The notes under the pieces: generated by a model | Database searches by the model: none | Told to the model about the DNA's origin: nothing | The model's input: the letters and a program-made list of their open reading frames with translations, nothing else | Made by a program: the position numbers and the translations under genes | Assembly: GCA_946059285.1 (NCBI GenBank) | Contig: CAMGMW010000005.1 | Location: 1 to 17,036 of the forward strand | From: an uncultured Clostridia bacterium | GTDB taxonomy: Bacteria > Bacillota_A > Clostridia > Oscillospirales > Oscillospiraceae | DNA: 17,036 bases | Direction of reading: 5' to 3' | Part shown: piece after piece, positions 7,438 to 15,181 of the stretch | How the letters are laid out: every line of letters starts with the position of its first letter | How positions within the stretch are numbered: the stretch's first letter is position 1

Positions 7438-8784
7438 TTACAGACCCTGGGCGATCATAGCGTTAGCAATTTTGTGGAATGCCGCAATGTCGTTGCCGGC
7501 GATCAGGTCATAGCCGAGACCATAGTGCTCCGCCGCCACAACGGAGGCATCGTAGATGGAATGCATGGCGCTTTGCAAACGCCGGTCGACTTCTTTCCTT
7601 GACCAACTGTAGCGCAGACTGTTCTGCACCATCTCCAGCGCGGAGACTACAACGCCGCCGGAGCCTGCGGCTTTGGAGCCGGCTGTCAGAATCTTCGGGC
7701 TGAACCGAAGCAGCCGCAGAGCGTCCGGGGTCGTCGGCATATTGGCCGCCTCCACATAGTAGCGCACGCCGTTTGCCAGAATCTGCGTGGCGTCCTCGAC
7801 GGTGATTTCATTCTGCGTGGCGCACGGTATGACAATATCAACCGGAATCTCCCATGGCTTTTTACCGGGGTGGAATACGGCGCCAAAGCGCTCTGCGTAC
7901 GGCGCCACAAGATCTTCTCCGCTGGCACGCATGGCAAGCATAAAATCAAACTTATCCTGCGTTCCGACGCCCTGCGCGTCGTAAACATACCCGTCCGGAC
8001 CGGAAAGCGTGACGACCTTGCCGCCCAACTCCGCAGCCTTGCGGCAAACGCCCCAGCTCATATTGCCGAAGCCGGAAACCGCGATTCGTTTGCCGGACAG
8101 CGTTTCCTGCTGATGCTCCAGCATCCGGGACAGGAAGTAAACCGCGCCGAAGCCCGCGGCCTCCTGTCGGACCTTGCTGCCGCCGTAGGTCAGCCCCTTT
8201 CCGGTCAGCGCGCCGCTCTCCGCCCGACCGGTGAGCCGCTTATATTCGCCGTAGAGATATCCGATCTCCCTTGTACCGACGCCGATGTCTCCTGCCGGCA
8301 CGTCGATATCCGCACCGATATAGCGGTACATCGCAATCATGAAAGACTGACAGAAACGCATGATCTCCCGGTTGCTCCGACCTCTTGGATCAAAGTCCGC
8401 CCCGCCGGCCGCGCCGCCAATGGGGAGCCCGCTCAGGGCGTTTTTGTAGGTCTGCTCGAAGCCGAGAAACTTCACGATGCCGGCATTGACCGACGGATGA
8501 AAGCGCAGCCCGCCCTTATATGGACCGATGGCACTGTTGAACTGTGCCCGGTAGCCGTGATTGGTGTGAGCGTTTCCCTGATCATCGACCCACGGGACCT
8601 GAAAGCTGAGCATACGCTCCGGCTCCACCATCCGGCTGAGCAGATCCAGCCGCTCGTATTTCGGATCCTGCTCCAGCGCCGGCGCCACCATCTCCAGCCA
8701 TGCTGCAATGCATTGCAGATACTCTGTTTCATTGGCGTAGAGATGTTCAAGCCGTGCGAAAACCTCCCTGACATATGCATTCAT
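7438..8784 (-). CDS. Glutamate dehydrogenase paralogue, C. symbiosum type, catalytic lysine replaced
   Basis: A 448-residue, full-length member of the hexameric Glu/Leu/Phe/Val dehydrogenase family. It matches the Clostridium symbiosum branch in the nucleotide domain (LSGPDGYVYD, RASGEDLVAPYAERFG, VDIVIPCATQNE, EAANMPTTPDALR). Substrate-binding K90 ([13 protein letters not shown]), K114 (TYKNALSGL) and the Asp in [10 protein letters not shown] are present. The motif that should read [11 protein letters not shown] reads GGAAGGADFDP, so the catalytic lysine (K125 in C. symbiosum) is A126 with a GCC codon. Other usually fixed positions also differ: NAGGV is GSGGV and GANIxGF is GNDIAAF. The ATG at 8784 is chosen for GGGAGG 7 bases upstream; a longer frame to 8961 overlaps the upstream gene and does not look like the family. 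Without the lysine, normal glutamate deamination is doubtful. A regulatory subunit of the neighbouring enzyme or another substrate are possible roles. Confidence 0.9.
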   Translation of the reverse strand: MNAYVREVFARLEHLYANETEYLQCIAAWLEMVAPALEQDPKYERLDLLSRMVEPERMLSFQVPWVDDQGNAHTNHGYRAQFNSAIGPYKGGLRFHPSVNAGIVKFLGFEQTYKNALSGLPIGGAAGGADFDPRGRSNREIMRFCQSFMIAMYRYIGADIDVPAGDIGVGTREIGYLYGEYKRLTGRAESGALTGKGLTYGGSKVRQEAAGFGAVYFLSRMLEHQQETLSGKRIAVSGFGNMSWGVCRKAAELGGKVVTLSGPDGYVYDAQGVGTQDKFDFMLAMRASGEDLVAPYAERFGAVFHPGKKPWEIPVDIVIPCATQNEITVEDATQILANGVRYYVEAANMPTTPDALRLLRFSPKILTAGSKAAGSGGVVVSALEMVQNSLRYSWSRKEVDRRLQSAMHSIYDASVVAAEHYGLGYDLIAGNDIAAFHKIANAMIAQGL

Positions 8785-8791
8785 CGCAGAA

Positions 8792-8797
8792 CCTCCC
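8792..8797 (-). promoter_or_regulatory. Ribosome binding site fixing the start of the second gdh
   Basis: GGGAGG on the minus strand lies 7 bases before the ATG at 8784 and directly after the stop codon of the upstream gdh (8798-8800). It supports the 448-residue start over the longer frame. Confidence 0.8.
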
Positions 8798-10336
<1,539 letters not shown>

Positions 10337-10442
10337 CTATGCTTTTTCTCCTGCTCCGCTCAGGTGCGCCGAAGTAAGCGGGATGCTGCCAAGGAAAGCC
10401 GCCGCTGCCGGGTTTATATCCGTGCGGTGGGCGCCGCTTTTC

Positions 10443-10476
10443 AAAAAAGCCGGGGAGACGAAAAAACGTCTCCCCG
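10443..10476 (-). terminator. Rho-independent terminator of the feo operon
   Basis: A perfect 10-bp stem, CGGGGAGACG with CGTCTCCCCG and a 6-base loop (10451-10476), is followed on the minus strand by GC and six T (10443-10448). It begins 10 bases after the stop of the small Cys-rich gene. The 347-base gap between that gene and gdhA holds this terminator, the weaker hairpin at 10297-10318 and the gdh promoter. Confidence 0.92.
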
Positions 10477-10485
10477 ACTGCCGGA

Positions 10486-10656
10486 CTACTGCTTATGGCA
10501 GGGGTCACGCATGGGGCAGCAGCCGCAATTTCCGCCGCAGGAGTGCTTCCCCTTTTTCTTACCCTTCACCAGATTCACAACAATGGCGGTAACGATCAGA
10601 ACGAGAACAAGAGATATCACAATCGTGGCAGCATGATCCGTGAGCCAAGACAACAT
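10486..10656 (-). CDS. FeoB-associated Cys-rich membrane protein
   Basis: A 56-residue protein not easily found by ORF length. Residues about 10-30 are one hydrophobic membrane segment (ATIVISLVLVLIVTAIVVNL), followed by a basic stretch KGKKKGK and a Cys-rich tail with C40, C44, C46, C47 and C53. This layout matches the small FeoB-associated Cys-rich membrane proteins found beside feoB in Firmicutes. Their function is unproven; metal handling at the FeoB pore or an inhibitory or accessory role has been supposed. The positive-inside rule suggests the Cys tail faces the cytoplasm. GGAG lies 11 bases before the ATG. The gene starts 23 bases after the feoB stop and ends 10 bases before the operon terminator. 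Confidence 0.88.
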   Translation of the reverse strand: MLSWLTDHAATIVISLVLVLIVTAIVVNLVKGKKKGKHSCGGNCGCCPMRDPCHKQ

Positions 10657-10679
10657 TGATAAATCGACTCCTTTCTCTA

Positions 10680-13187
10680 TTACTTTGACGTGAGCTTGGT
10701 GGTTCGCCCGGAGACTTCCTTATATGGTCTGAAGAGCATGTATCCCATGAGGGCGAGGAGCACGATTGCGGCGATGAGACCAAAGACGTTGATATTGCCG
10801 GTGAACAGTCCGCCGAATTGGTTGATCATCAGGGCAATGACGTAGGCAAAGCCGCACTGATAAGTGATTGCAAACCAGGTCCACTTGGCGCTGTTCATCT
10901 CGCGGCGGATGGCGCCGATGGCGGCAAAGCAGGGAGCGCACAACAGGTTAAAGACCAGGAAGGAATAGCCGGTGATGCCGCTGAAGACGGAGTTCAGCGT
11001 GGCATACACGTTGCCGGATGCACCGTAGAGGATGCCCATCGTGCCGACGATATTCTCCTTGGCCACAAGGCCGGTGATAGAAGCGACGGTTGCCTGCCAT
11101 GTCCCCCAGCCCAGAGGCTTGAAGATCCAGGCGATGGCGCTGCCGACGGCTGCCAGAATTGAATGGTTCAGCTCATCTTCCGCCAGCATACGGAAGCCGC
11201 CGTCCACAAAGCCAAAGAAAGACATGAACCACACCAGTATGGTGGAAAGCAGAATGATGGTGCCGGCCTTCTTGATGAAGGACCAGCCGCGCTCCCACAT
11301 GGAGCGGAGCACATTCCCCACTGTGGGCAGATGATAGGCCGGCAGCTCCATGACAAAGGGAGCAGGCTCTCCGGCAAAGGGTCTGGTTTTTTTCAGTATG
11401 ATGCCGGAGATGATAATTGCGGCCATGCCGATAAAGTAAGCGGAGGTGGCGACCCACGCGGAGCCGCCGAAAATGGCGCCTGCGATCATGGAGATGAACG
11501 GCACCTTGGCGCCGCAGGGGATAAAGGTGGTGGTCATAATGGTCATGCGACGATCCCGTTCGTTTTCAATCGTACGAGAGGCCATGATGGCGGGGACGCC
11601 GCAGCCGGAGCCGATGAGCATGGGAATAAAGGACTTGCCGGACAGACCGAACTTGCGGAACACGCGGTCCAGAACAAAGGCGATACGGGACATATAGCCG
11701 CAGGATTCCAGAAATGCCAGCAGCAGGAACAGCACCAGCATCTGGGGCACAAAGCCCAGCACCGCTCCGACACCGGCGACGATACCGTCAAGGATCAGGG
11801 CGCTGAGCCAGTCGGCGGCACCGACCGCTTCCAGCGCATTTTCCACTAACACGGGGATGCCGGGCACCCAAACGCCATAGGCGGAGGTGTCGGGCGCGCC
11901 ATAGGCTTCTTTATAGCCGGTGTTCATATATTCCGCTGCAGCCGCTTCCAGATCAGCCTTCCGGATGCCGGTTACCACTGTGACCTCCAGCGTTTCCTCA
12001 TCCTCCAACTCATAGGACAGATCGGCGTCCTCCGGCGTCAGGACGACCAATGCATCCAAGGCGGCTTTGGCGGCGGTAGCGTCATAGGTTTCAGCTTCCG
12101 TGTTCAGCGCGTCTGCGATTTCCGCAGTGCCGTACTCGGAGGCAAAAGCATCGAGGATCAGATCTGTGTCGCCGTACCGCGCCTCCGCTTCCTCGTAGGC
12201 GGAGGTGCCAATGCCGAACAGATGCCAGCCGTCGCCGAAGAGACCGTCGTTGGCATAATCAGTGGCAGCGGAACCGACGGTCACCATGGACAGATAGTAG
12301 ACAAGGAACATGATGACCGCGAAAATAGGCAGACCCAGCCAGCGATTGGTGACGACTTTGTCAATCTGATCGGAAACGGACGACTTTCCCGCGTTCTTCT
12401 TTTTATAGCAGGCTTTGAGAATGGAGGCAATGTAAACATAGCGCTCGTTGGTGATAATGGATTCCGCGTCATCGTCCAGCTCCTTTTCAGCGGACTTGAT
12501 GTCCTCTTCGATATGGGCTGCGGTGGCGCTGTCAATCTTCAGCCGGCTCAGAACCCGGTCATCCCGTTCAAAAATCTTGATGGCATACCAGCGTTGCTGT
12601 TCCTCCGGCAGGGTATGTACGGCAGCTTCTTCAATATGCGCCAGAGCGTGTTCAACCGTGCCGGAAAAGGTGTGCATGGGGACGGTTTTGCCGTTATTTG
12701 CTGCGTCAATGGCAGCTTCCGCCGCTTCCATGATGCCGGTTCCCTTGAGTGCGCAGACTTCTACGATCCGGCAGCCCAACGCCCGGGACAGCTCGGCGGT
12801 GTTGATCTTATCGCCGTTCTTTTTTACCACGTCCATCATATTGATGGCGATGACCACGGGAATCCCCAGCTCCGTCAGTTGGGTGGTCAAGTACAGGTTG
12901 CGCTCTAAGTTGGTGCCGTCAATGATGTTCACAATCGCGTCCGGACGTTCATTGACCAGATAATTTCTGGCAACTACTTCCTCCGGTGTGTAGGGGGACA
13001 GAGAGTAGATACCGGGCAGATCGGTGACGGTCACACCGTCATGCTTTTTCAGCTTGCCCTCTTTCTTCTCCACCGTGACGCCGGGCCAGTTCCCCACAAA
13101 CTGGTTGGAGCCGGTAAGCGCGTTAAACAGGGTGGTTTTGCCGCTGTTCGGATTGCCCGCAAGGGCAATTTTCAATTCTTTACCCAT
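10680..13187 (-). CDS. feoB: Ferrous iron transport protein B
   Basis: An 835-residue Fe(II) transporter of the cytoplasmic membrane. The N-terminal G domain has the P-loop GNPNSGKTT (11-19), switch II DLPG (56-59) and NMMD (116-119). A helical linker leads to the membrane part with first segment about 286-305. The conserved core reads GFVPQMLVLFLLLAFLESCG, GSGCGVPAIMASRTIENERD (526-545) and CGAKVPF, as in other FeoB proteins. It is longer than E. coli FeoB (773). Residues about 320-445, between the first and second membrane segments, form an extra acidic block: I count 27 D/E against 5 K/R over 114 residues from about 328. The ATG at 13187 has AAGGAG 7 bases upstream; an upstream in-frame start at 13211 is less likely. 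Lies 55 bases after feoA2 and is expected to be repressed with it when iron is plentiful. Confidence 0.96.
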   Translation of the reverse strand: MGKELKIALAGNPNSGKTTLFNALTGSNQFVGNWPGVTVEKKEGKLKKHDGVTVTDLPGIYSLSPYTPEEVVARNYLVNERPDAIVNIIDGTNLERNLYLTTQLTELGIPVVIAINMMDVVKKNGDKINTAELSRALGCRIVEVCALKGTGIMEAAEAAIDAANNGKTVPMHTFSGTVEHALAHIEEAAVHTLPEEQQRWYAIKIFERDDRVLSRLKIDSATAAHIEEDIKSAEKELDDDAESIITNERYVYIASILKACYKKKNAGKSSVSDQIDKVVTNRWLGLPIFAVIMFLVYYLSMVTVGSAATDYANDGLFGDGWHLFGIGTSAYEEAEARYGDTDLILDAFASEYGTAEIADALNTEAETYDATAAKAALDALVVLTPEDADLSYELEDEETLEVTVVTGIRKADLEAAAAEYMNTGYKEAYGAPDTSAYGVWVPGIPVLVENALEAVGAADWLSALILDGIVAGVGAVLGFVPQMLVLFLLLAFLESCGYMSRIAFVLDRVFRKFGLSGKSFIPMLIGSGCGVPAIMASRTIENERDRRMTIMTTTFIPCGAKVPFISMIAGAIFGGSAWVATSAYFIGMAAIIISGIILKKTRPFAGEPAPFVMELPAYHLPTVGNVLRSMWERGWSFIKKAGTIILLSTILVWFMSFFGFVDGGFRMLAEDELNHSILAAVGSAIAWIFKPLGWGTWQATVASITGLVAKENIVGTMGILYGASGNVYATLNSVFSGITGYSFLVFNLLCAPCFAAIGAIRREMNSAKWTWFAITYQCGFAYVIALMINQFGGLFTGNINVFGLIAAIVLLALMGYMLFRPYKEVSGRTTKLTSK

Positions 13188-13242
13188 CGTTCTTCTCCTT
13201 TTTCGGTTCAATATCTCTAACTCCTGCGCAGAAGAAAGAGAC

Positions 13243-13464
13243 TTATTCCACCTCGATCATGTCGGCGTCTGCCTTGCGGATGGAGAGCTCATAGCCCCGC
13301 ACCGTCACCTCAACCGGGTCGCCAAGCGGCGCGAACTTGCGGATATAGACCTCCACACCGCGGGTCAGCCCCATGTCCATGATGCGGCGCTTCACCGCGC
13401 CCGCTCCGTGGAGTCTGACAATTTTGACAGTCTCGCCTACCTTTGCTGCTTTCAGTGTTTTCAT
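13243..13464 (-). CDS. feoA: FeoA domain protein (second copy)
   Basis: A 73-residue SH3-like FeoA protein. It shows the family pattern of an early GETVKIVRL strand, a RRIMDMGLTRGVEV turn (the usual R.MGL..G), a middle strand IRKFAPLGDPVEVTVRGYEL, and a closing acidic end IRKADADMIEVE. FeoA proteins bind the cytoplasmic part of FeoB and support Fe(II) uptake. AAGGAG lies 7 bases before the ATG. It follows feoA1 with 12 bases between and precedes feoB by 55 bases, so all three are likely co-transcribed. This copy is the more typical FeoA of the two. Confidence 0.92.
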   Translation of the reverse strand: MKTLKAAKVGETVKIVRLHGAGAVKRRIMDMGLTRGVEVYIRKFAPLGDPVEVTVRGYELSIRKADADMIEVE

Positions 13465-13476
13465 CCTTACGCTCCT

Positions 13477-13689
13477 TTATACCATAATTTTTGTTGCCAT
13501 CTCGCGGCTGATCGCGACGCGGGATTCCTTGACATTGACAATGAGGTTGCCGCCGATGGCGGAAACCACGGTAATATTTCCGCCGGCGACAAACCCCATG
13601 TCCTCCAGATGCTTCCGGATTTCCGGGCTTCCACTGACCTTTCTTATGATGGCTTCTTCGCCGATCTTTGCCAAAGCGAGCGGCATCAT
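13477..13689 (-). CDS. feoA: FeoA domain protein (first copy)
   Basis: A 70-residue FeoA-family protein beginning MMPLALAKIGEEAIIRKV. It has the EIRKHLEDMGFVAGGNITVV turn and strand expected of the SH3-like fold, and ends in ESRVAISREMATKIMV. It is the first gene after the feo promoter. The open frame extends to a TTG at 13704, but that TTG overlaps GGAGG at 13698-13702, which lies 8 bases before the ATG at 13689; the ATG is therefore the start. FeoA pairs often occur in Clostridia. The two copies differ enough that one may contact FeoB while the other has a separate role, which is inference. Confidence 0.9.
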   Translation of the reverse strand: MMPLALAKIGEEAIIRKVSGSPEIRKHLEDMGFVAGGNITVVSAIGGNLIVNVKESRVAISREMATKIMV

Positions 13690-13697
13690 AACATTTT

Positions 13698-13702
13698 CCT
13701 CC
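13698..13702 (-). promoter_or_regulatory. Ribosome binding site fixing the feoA1 start
   Basis: GGAGG on the minus strand, 8 bases before the ATG at 13689. It overlaps the alternative TTG start and rules it out in practice. Confidence 0.75.
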
Positions 13703-13711
13703 AAACAGACC

Positions 13712-13737
13712 CATTAGTTAGTGAAAACTAACTAATG
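13712..13737. promoter_or_regulatory. Operator 1: 10-bp inverted repeat in the feoA leader
   Basis: CATTAGTTAG, six bases, then CTAACTAATG: a perfect palindrome containing GTTAG-N6-CTAAC. It lies in the feoA1 leader, about 30 bases downstream of the predicted start site. The core resembles DtxR-family boxes (TTAG-N6-CTAA). Confidence 0.7.
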
Positions 13738-13749
13738 TCCAAAAGTATT

Positions 13750-13767
13750 GGTTAGACGCATCTAACC
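13750..13767. promoter_or_regulatory. Operator 2: GGTTAGA-N4-TCTAACC at the feo start site
   Basis: A perfect 7-bp-arm palindrome with core GTTAG-N6-CTAAC, covering about +1 to +18 of the predicted feo transcript. Binding there would block initiation or clearance. Confidence 0.75.
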
Positions 13768-13773
13768 GCACAT

Positions 13774-13802
13774 AGTTTAATGCATCTAACCGAATTTGTC
13801 AA
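13774..13802 (-). promoter_or_regulatory. feo operon promoter with overlapping operator 3
   Basis: Minus-strand TTGACA (13797-13802), 17 bases, then TAAACT (13774-13779). A third, imperfect inverted repeat (GTTTAA-TGCA-TCTAAC, 13775-13790) lies in the spacer and over the -10. A regulator bound there would exclude RNA polymerase. Confidence 0.75.
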
Positions 13803-13845
13803 TAGGAAATCTCATTTATTTTGAAAATTTGTATACTTACTTATG

Positions 13846-13878
13846 TTGCTTGCAAATTCTATGAAAGTATGCTACGCT
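13846..13878 (+). promoter_or_regulatory. Possible promoter of the DtxR-family regulator gene
   Basis: TTGCTT-N16-TATGCT (13846-13873) or TTGCAA-N17-TACGCT with a TG extension (to 13878) could each serve. TATACT at 13832-13837 is another possible -10. I cannot choose. All lie outside the three operator repeats. Confidence 0.35.
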
Positions 13879-13925
13879 ATGGCAATCCAAAGGCGCTACA
13901 AGAAAGAAAGTTGGTGCAGACAGAC

Positions 13926-14297
13926 GTGAAAATACAAAAAGCCTCCGAGGATTATCTGGAGGCTATGCTGATGATGCAAGAGAAGCATGGCTTCATCCGC
14001 TCCATTGATGTGGCAGAGCGGCTTGGCGTGACAAAACCAAGCGTCAGCTACGCGACCAAACGCCTGCGGGAAAACGGATATATCACCATGGACGCCGACG
14101 GCCTCATCACCCTGACCGATGCCGGCATGGAAATTGCTACCCGGATCTACGAGCGTCACAAGCTGCTGGCGGAGTTTTTTATCTACCTCGGCGTGGACGA
14201 GGCAACTGCGCGGGAAGATGCCTGCAAGGTGGAGCACGACCTGAGCGAGCAGACCTTTGAGGCCATCTGCCGCCACGCCGGGCGGAACCGGGACTGA
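13926..14297 (+). CDS. DtxR/MntR-family metal-dependent transcriptional regulator
   Basis: A 123-residue protein. Residues 1-60 form the winged helix-turn-helix of the iron-dependent repressor family (KIQKASEDYLEAMLMM, then SIDVAERLGVTKPSVSYATK as the recognition unit, and the wing YITMDADGLITLTDAG). Residues 61-115 are the dimerisation/metal part with E..H and VEHDLS motifs (ERHKLLAEFFIYLGVDE, CKVEHDLSEQTF). The C-terminal SH3 domain of DtxR is absent, as in MntR-size members. The frame is open from 13821, but family members typically begin M-KIQ, so I place the start at GTG 13926, with GGTG 9 bases upstream as a weak ribosome site; 13914 GTG or 13869 ATG are alternatives. Divergent from feoA, with three inverted repeats between, so it probably represses feo when Fe(II) is bound. 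Metal choice cannot be read from sequence. Confidence 0.88.
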   Translation: MKIQKASEDYLEAMLMMQEKHGFIRSIDVAERLGVTKPSVSYATKRLRENGYITMDADGLITLTDAGMEIATRIYERHKLLAEFFIYLGVDEATAREDACKVEHDLSEQTFEAICRHAGRNRD

Positions 14298-14350
14298 GTG
14301 CTGCGCTGCGGATGTTCCCTGCCTGCCGCCGCAAAGCCGTCTCATAAGTT

Positions 14351-14377
14351 CTTGATAAAGAGCTTCTTTTTATCAGG
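14351..14377. other. Hairpin between convergent genes
   Basis: CTTGATAAAGAG and CTTTTTATCAGG can form a 12-bp stem (two G-T pairs) with a 3-base loop. It lies 54 bases past the regulator stop and 58 bases past the stop of the convergent DUF1836 gene. No T tract follows on either strand, so termination is only possible. Confidence 0.4.
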
Positions 14378-14434
14378 ATTCAAACCCGCTTCCACACGTT
14401 ATTCTGTTTTCCCTTTCCCATGGAATCGAGTTTC

Positions 14435-15037
14435 TCATTTGATCTCAATGTTCCCGCCGTCTTCAAGGGTACGGTCATTCAGCAGCAGCAGCTTTTCGGC
14501 GAGCAGTCTTGCAAGACCGCTGACAACGGCGGCGGTTGTGATCAGTTCGCAGGTTTTCCCGGTTGCAATCTCCACCTCCGGCTCGTGATTGAGGATTCCG
14601 GCTGCCACAAGCCGTACCTGCTCTATAAAATACTTTGCCGTGATCTCGTGCTGCTTCACATACGCATTATAGGTTTCCCGCACCTCTTCCTCCGGAATCC
14701 CCATGGGGATCATCGCCTGCAGCGTAGAGATGCTCAGGCTCTGCTTCAGGGAGCAGATCATGATCAGATATGCAATGTGAATGCGATAGTATTTCTTCTT
14801 GACCGGCTCCGGCATGAGTTCCCTGCGAACATAGTTGTTGATCGTTGCCGCCGTAATAAACTGTTCCTCTTTCAATTCCGGCGGCAAATAATCAAGATAT
14901 TCTTTCAAAAGCACGATAACCTGTTCCATATACAGACCGAAATTGGGAATGCTCTCCCATACCGGAAGCTTATACTCATTCAGATATTTCTCCCATCTGC
15001 GCAGTTTTACAGCGATTAAAGCGTTATCGTAAGCCAC
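14435..15037 (-). CDS. DUF1836 family putative DNA-binding regulator
   Basis: A 200-residue protein with the DUF1836 landmarks: LPVWESIPNFGLYMEQVIVL near the N-terminus, an HTH-like section with TAATINNYVRRELMPEPVKK followed by KYYRIHIAYLIMICSLKQSL, and SISTLQAMI. The middle resembles a MerR-type winged helix, so DNA binding is likely but unproven. The C-terminal half is helical and unassigned. I place the start at GTG 15037, 8 bases after AGGGG; a GTG at 15046 is also in frame but would put the ribosome site too close. It is divergent from the degV pair, a common pairing in Clostridia, and probably controls that intergenic region. Confidence 0.82.
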   Translation of the reverse strand: MAYDNALIAVKLRRWEKYLNEYKLPVWESIPNFGLYMEQVIVLLKEYLDYLPPELKEEQFITAATINNYVRRELMPEPVKKKYYRIHIAYLIMICSLKQSLSISTLQAMIPMGIPEEEVRETYNAYVKQHEITAKYFIEQVRLVAAGILNHEPEVEIATGKTCELITTAAVVSGLARLLAEKLLLLNDRTLEDGGNIEIK

Positions 15038-15069
15038 CTGTATCACCCCTATCAGCTTAGATTATGCTA

Positions 15070-15098
15070 ATTATATCAGAAGCTAATCCAATCTTCAA
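15070..15098 (-). promoter_or_regulatory. Promoter of the DUF1836 gene
   Basis: Minus-strand TTGAAG (15093-15098), 17 bases, then a consensus TATAAT (15070-15075). The leader is about 30 bases. TTAG-ATTATG-CTAA at 15057-15070 overlaps the -10 and could be an operator. Confidence 0.8.
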
Positions 15099-15119
15099 GA
15101 AGAATTACAGCATTTCCTC

Positions 15120-15148
15120 TTGACATAATCAACGTGATTTGATAATCT
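15120..15148 (+). promoter_or_regulatory. Promoter of the degV pair
   Basis: TTGACA (15120-15125), 17 bases, then TAATCT (15143-15148). The -10 is the first part of the 25-bp palindrome at 15143-15167. The -35 faces away from the DUF1836 promoter, 21 bases from its -35. Confidence 0.8.
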
Positions 15149-15167
15149 AATCATACAGATTAGATTA
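15143..15167. promoter_or_regulatory. 25-bp palindrome over the degV -10 region (operator candidate)
   Basis: TAATCTAATC, ATACA, GATTAGATTA: perfect 10-bp arms. It runs from the -10 to just before the Shine-Dalgarno site. Half-sites of the same type (CTAAT, GATTAG) recur at 15067-15071 and 15083-15087 in the DUF1836 promoter. DUF1836 is the obvious candidate binder (inference). Confidence 0.7.
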
Positions 15168-15173
15168 AGGAGG
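15167..15173 (+). promoter_or_regulatory. Perfect Shine-Dalgarno site of the first degV
   Basis: AAGGAGG fully matches the 16S rRNA tail. The codon 8 bases later is ACG (15182), and no ATG, GTG or TTG occurs in frame until GTG at 15251, 77 bases away. It decides where translation should begin. Confidence 0.8.
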
Positions 15174-15181
15174 CGAACGTC

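Noticed and set aside
11163..11849. 228-residue open frame on the + strand
   Set aside because: Antisense to the feoB membrane core; Gly/His/Asp-rich composition is the complement of hydrophobic codons.
13310..13714. 134-residue open frame on the - strand across both feoA genes
   Set aside because: Out of frame with two clear FeoA proteins that have their own ribosome sites.
14298..14588. 96-residue + strand frame after the DtxR-family gene
   Set aside because: Ser/Phe-rich, mostly antisense to the DUF1836 gene and with no ribosome site.
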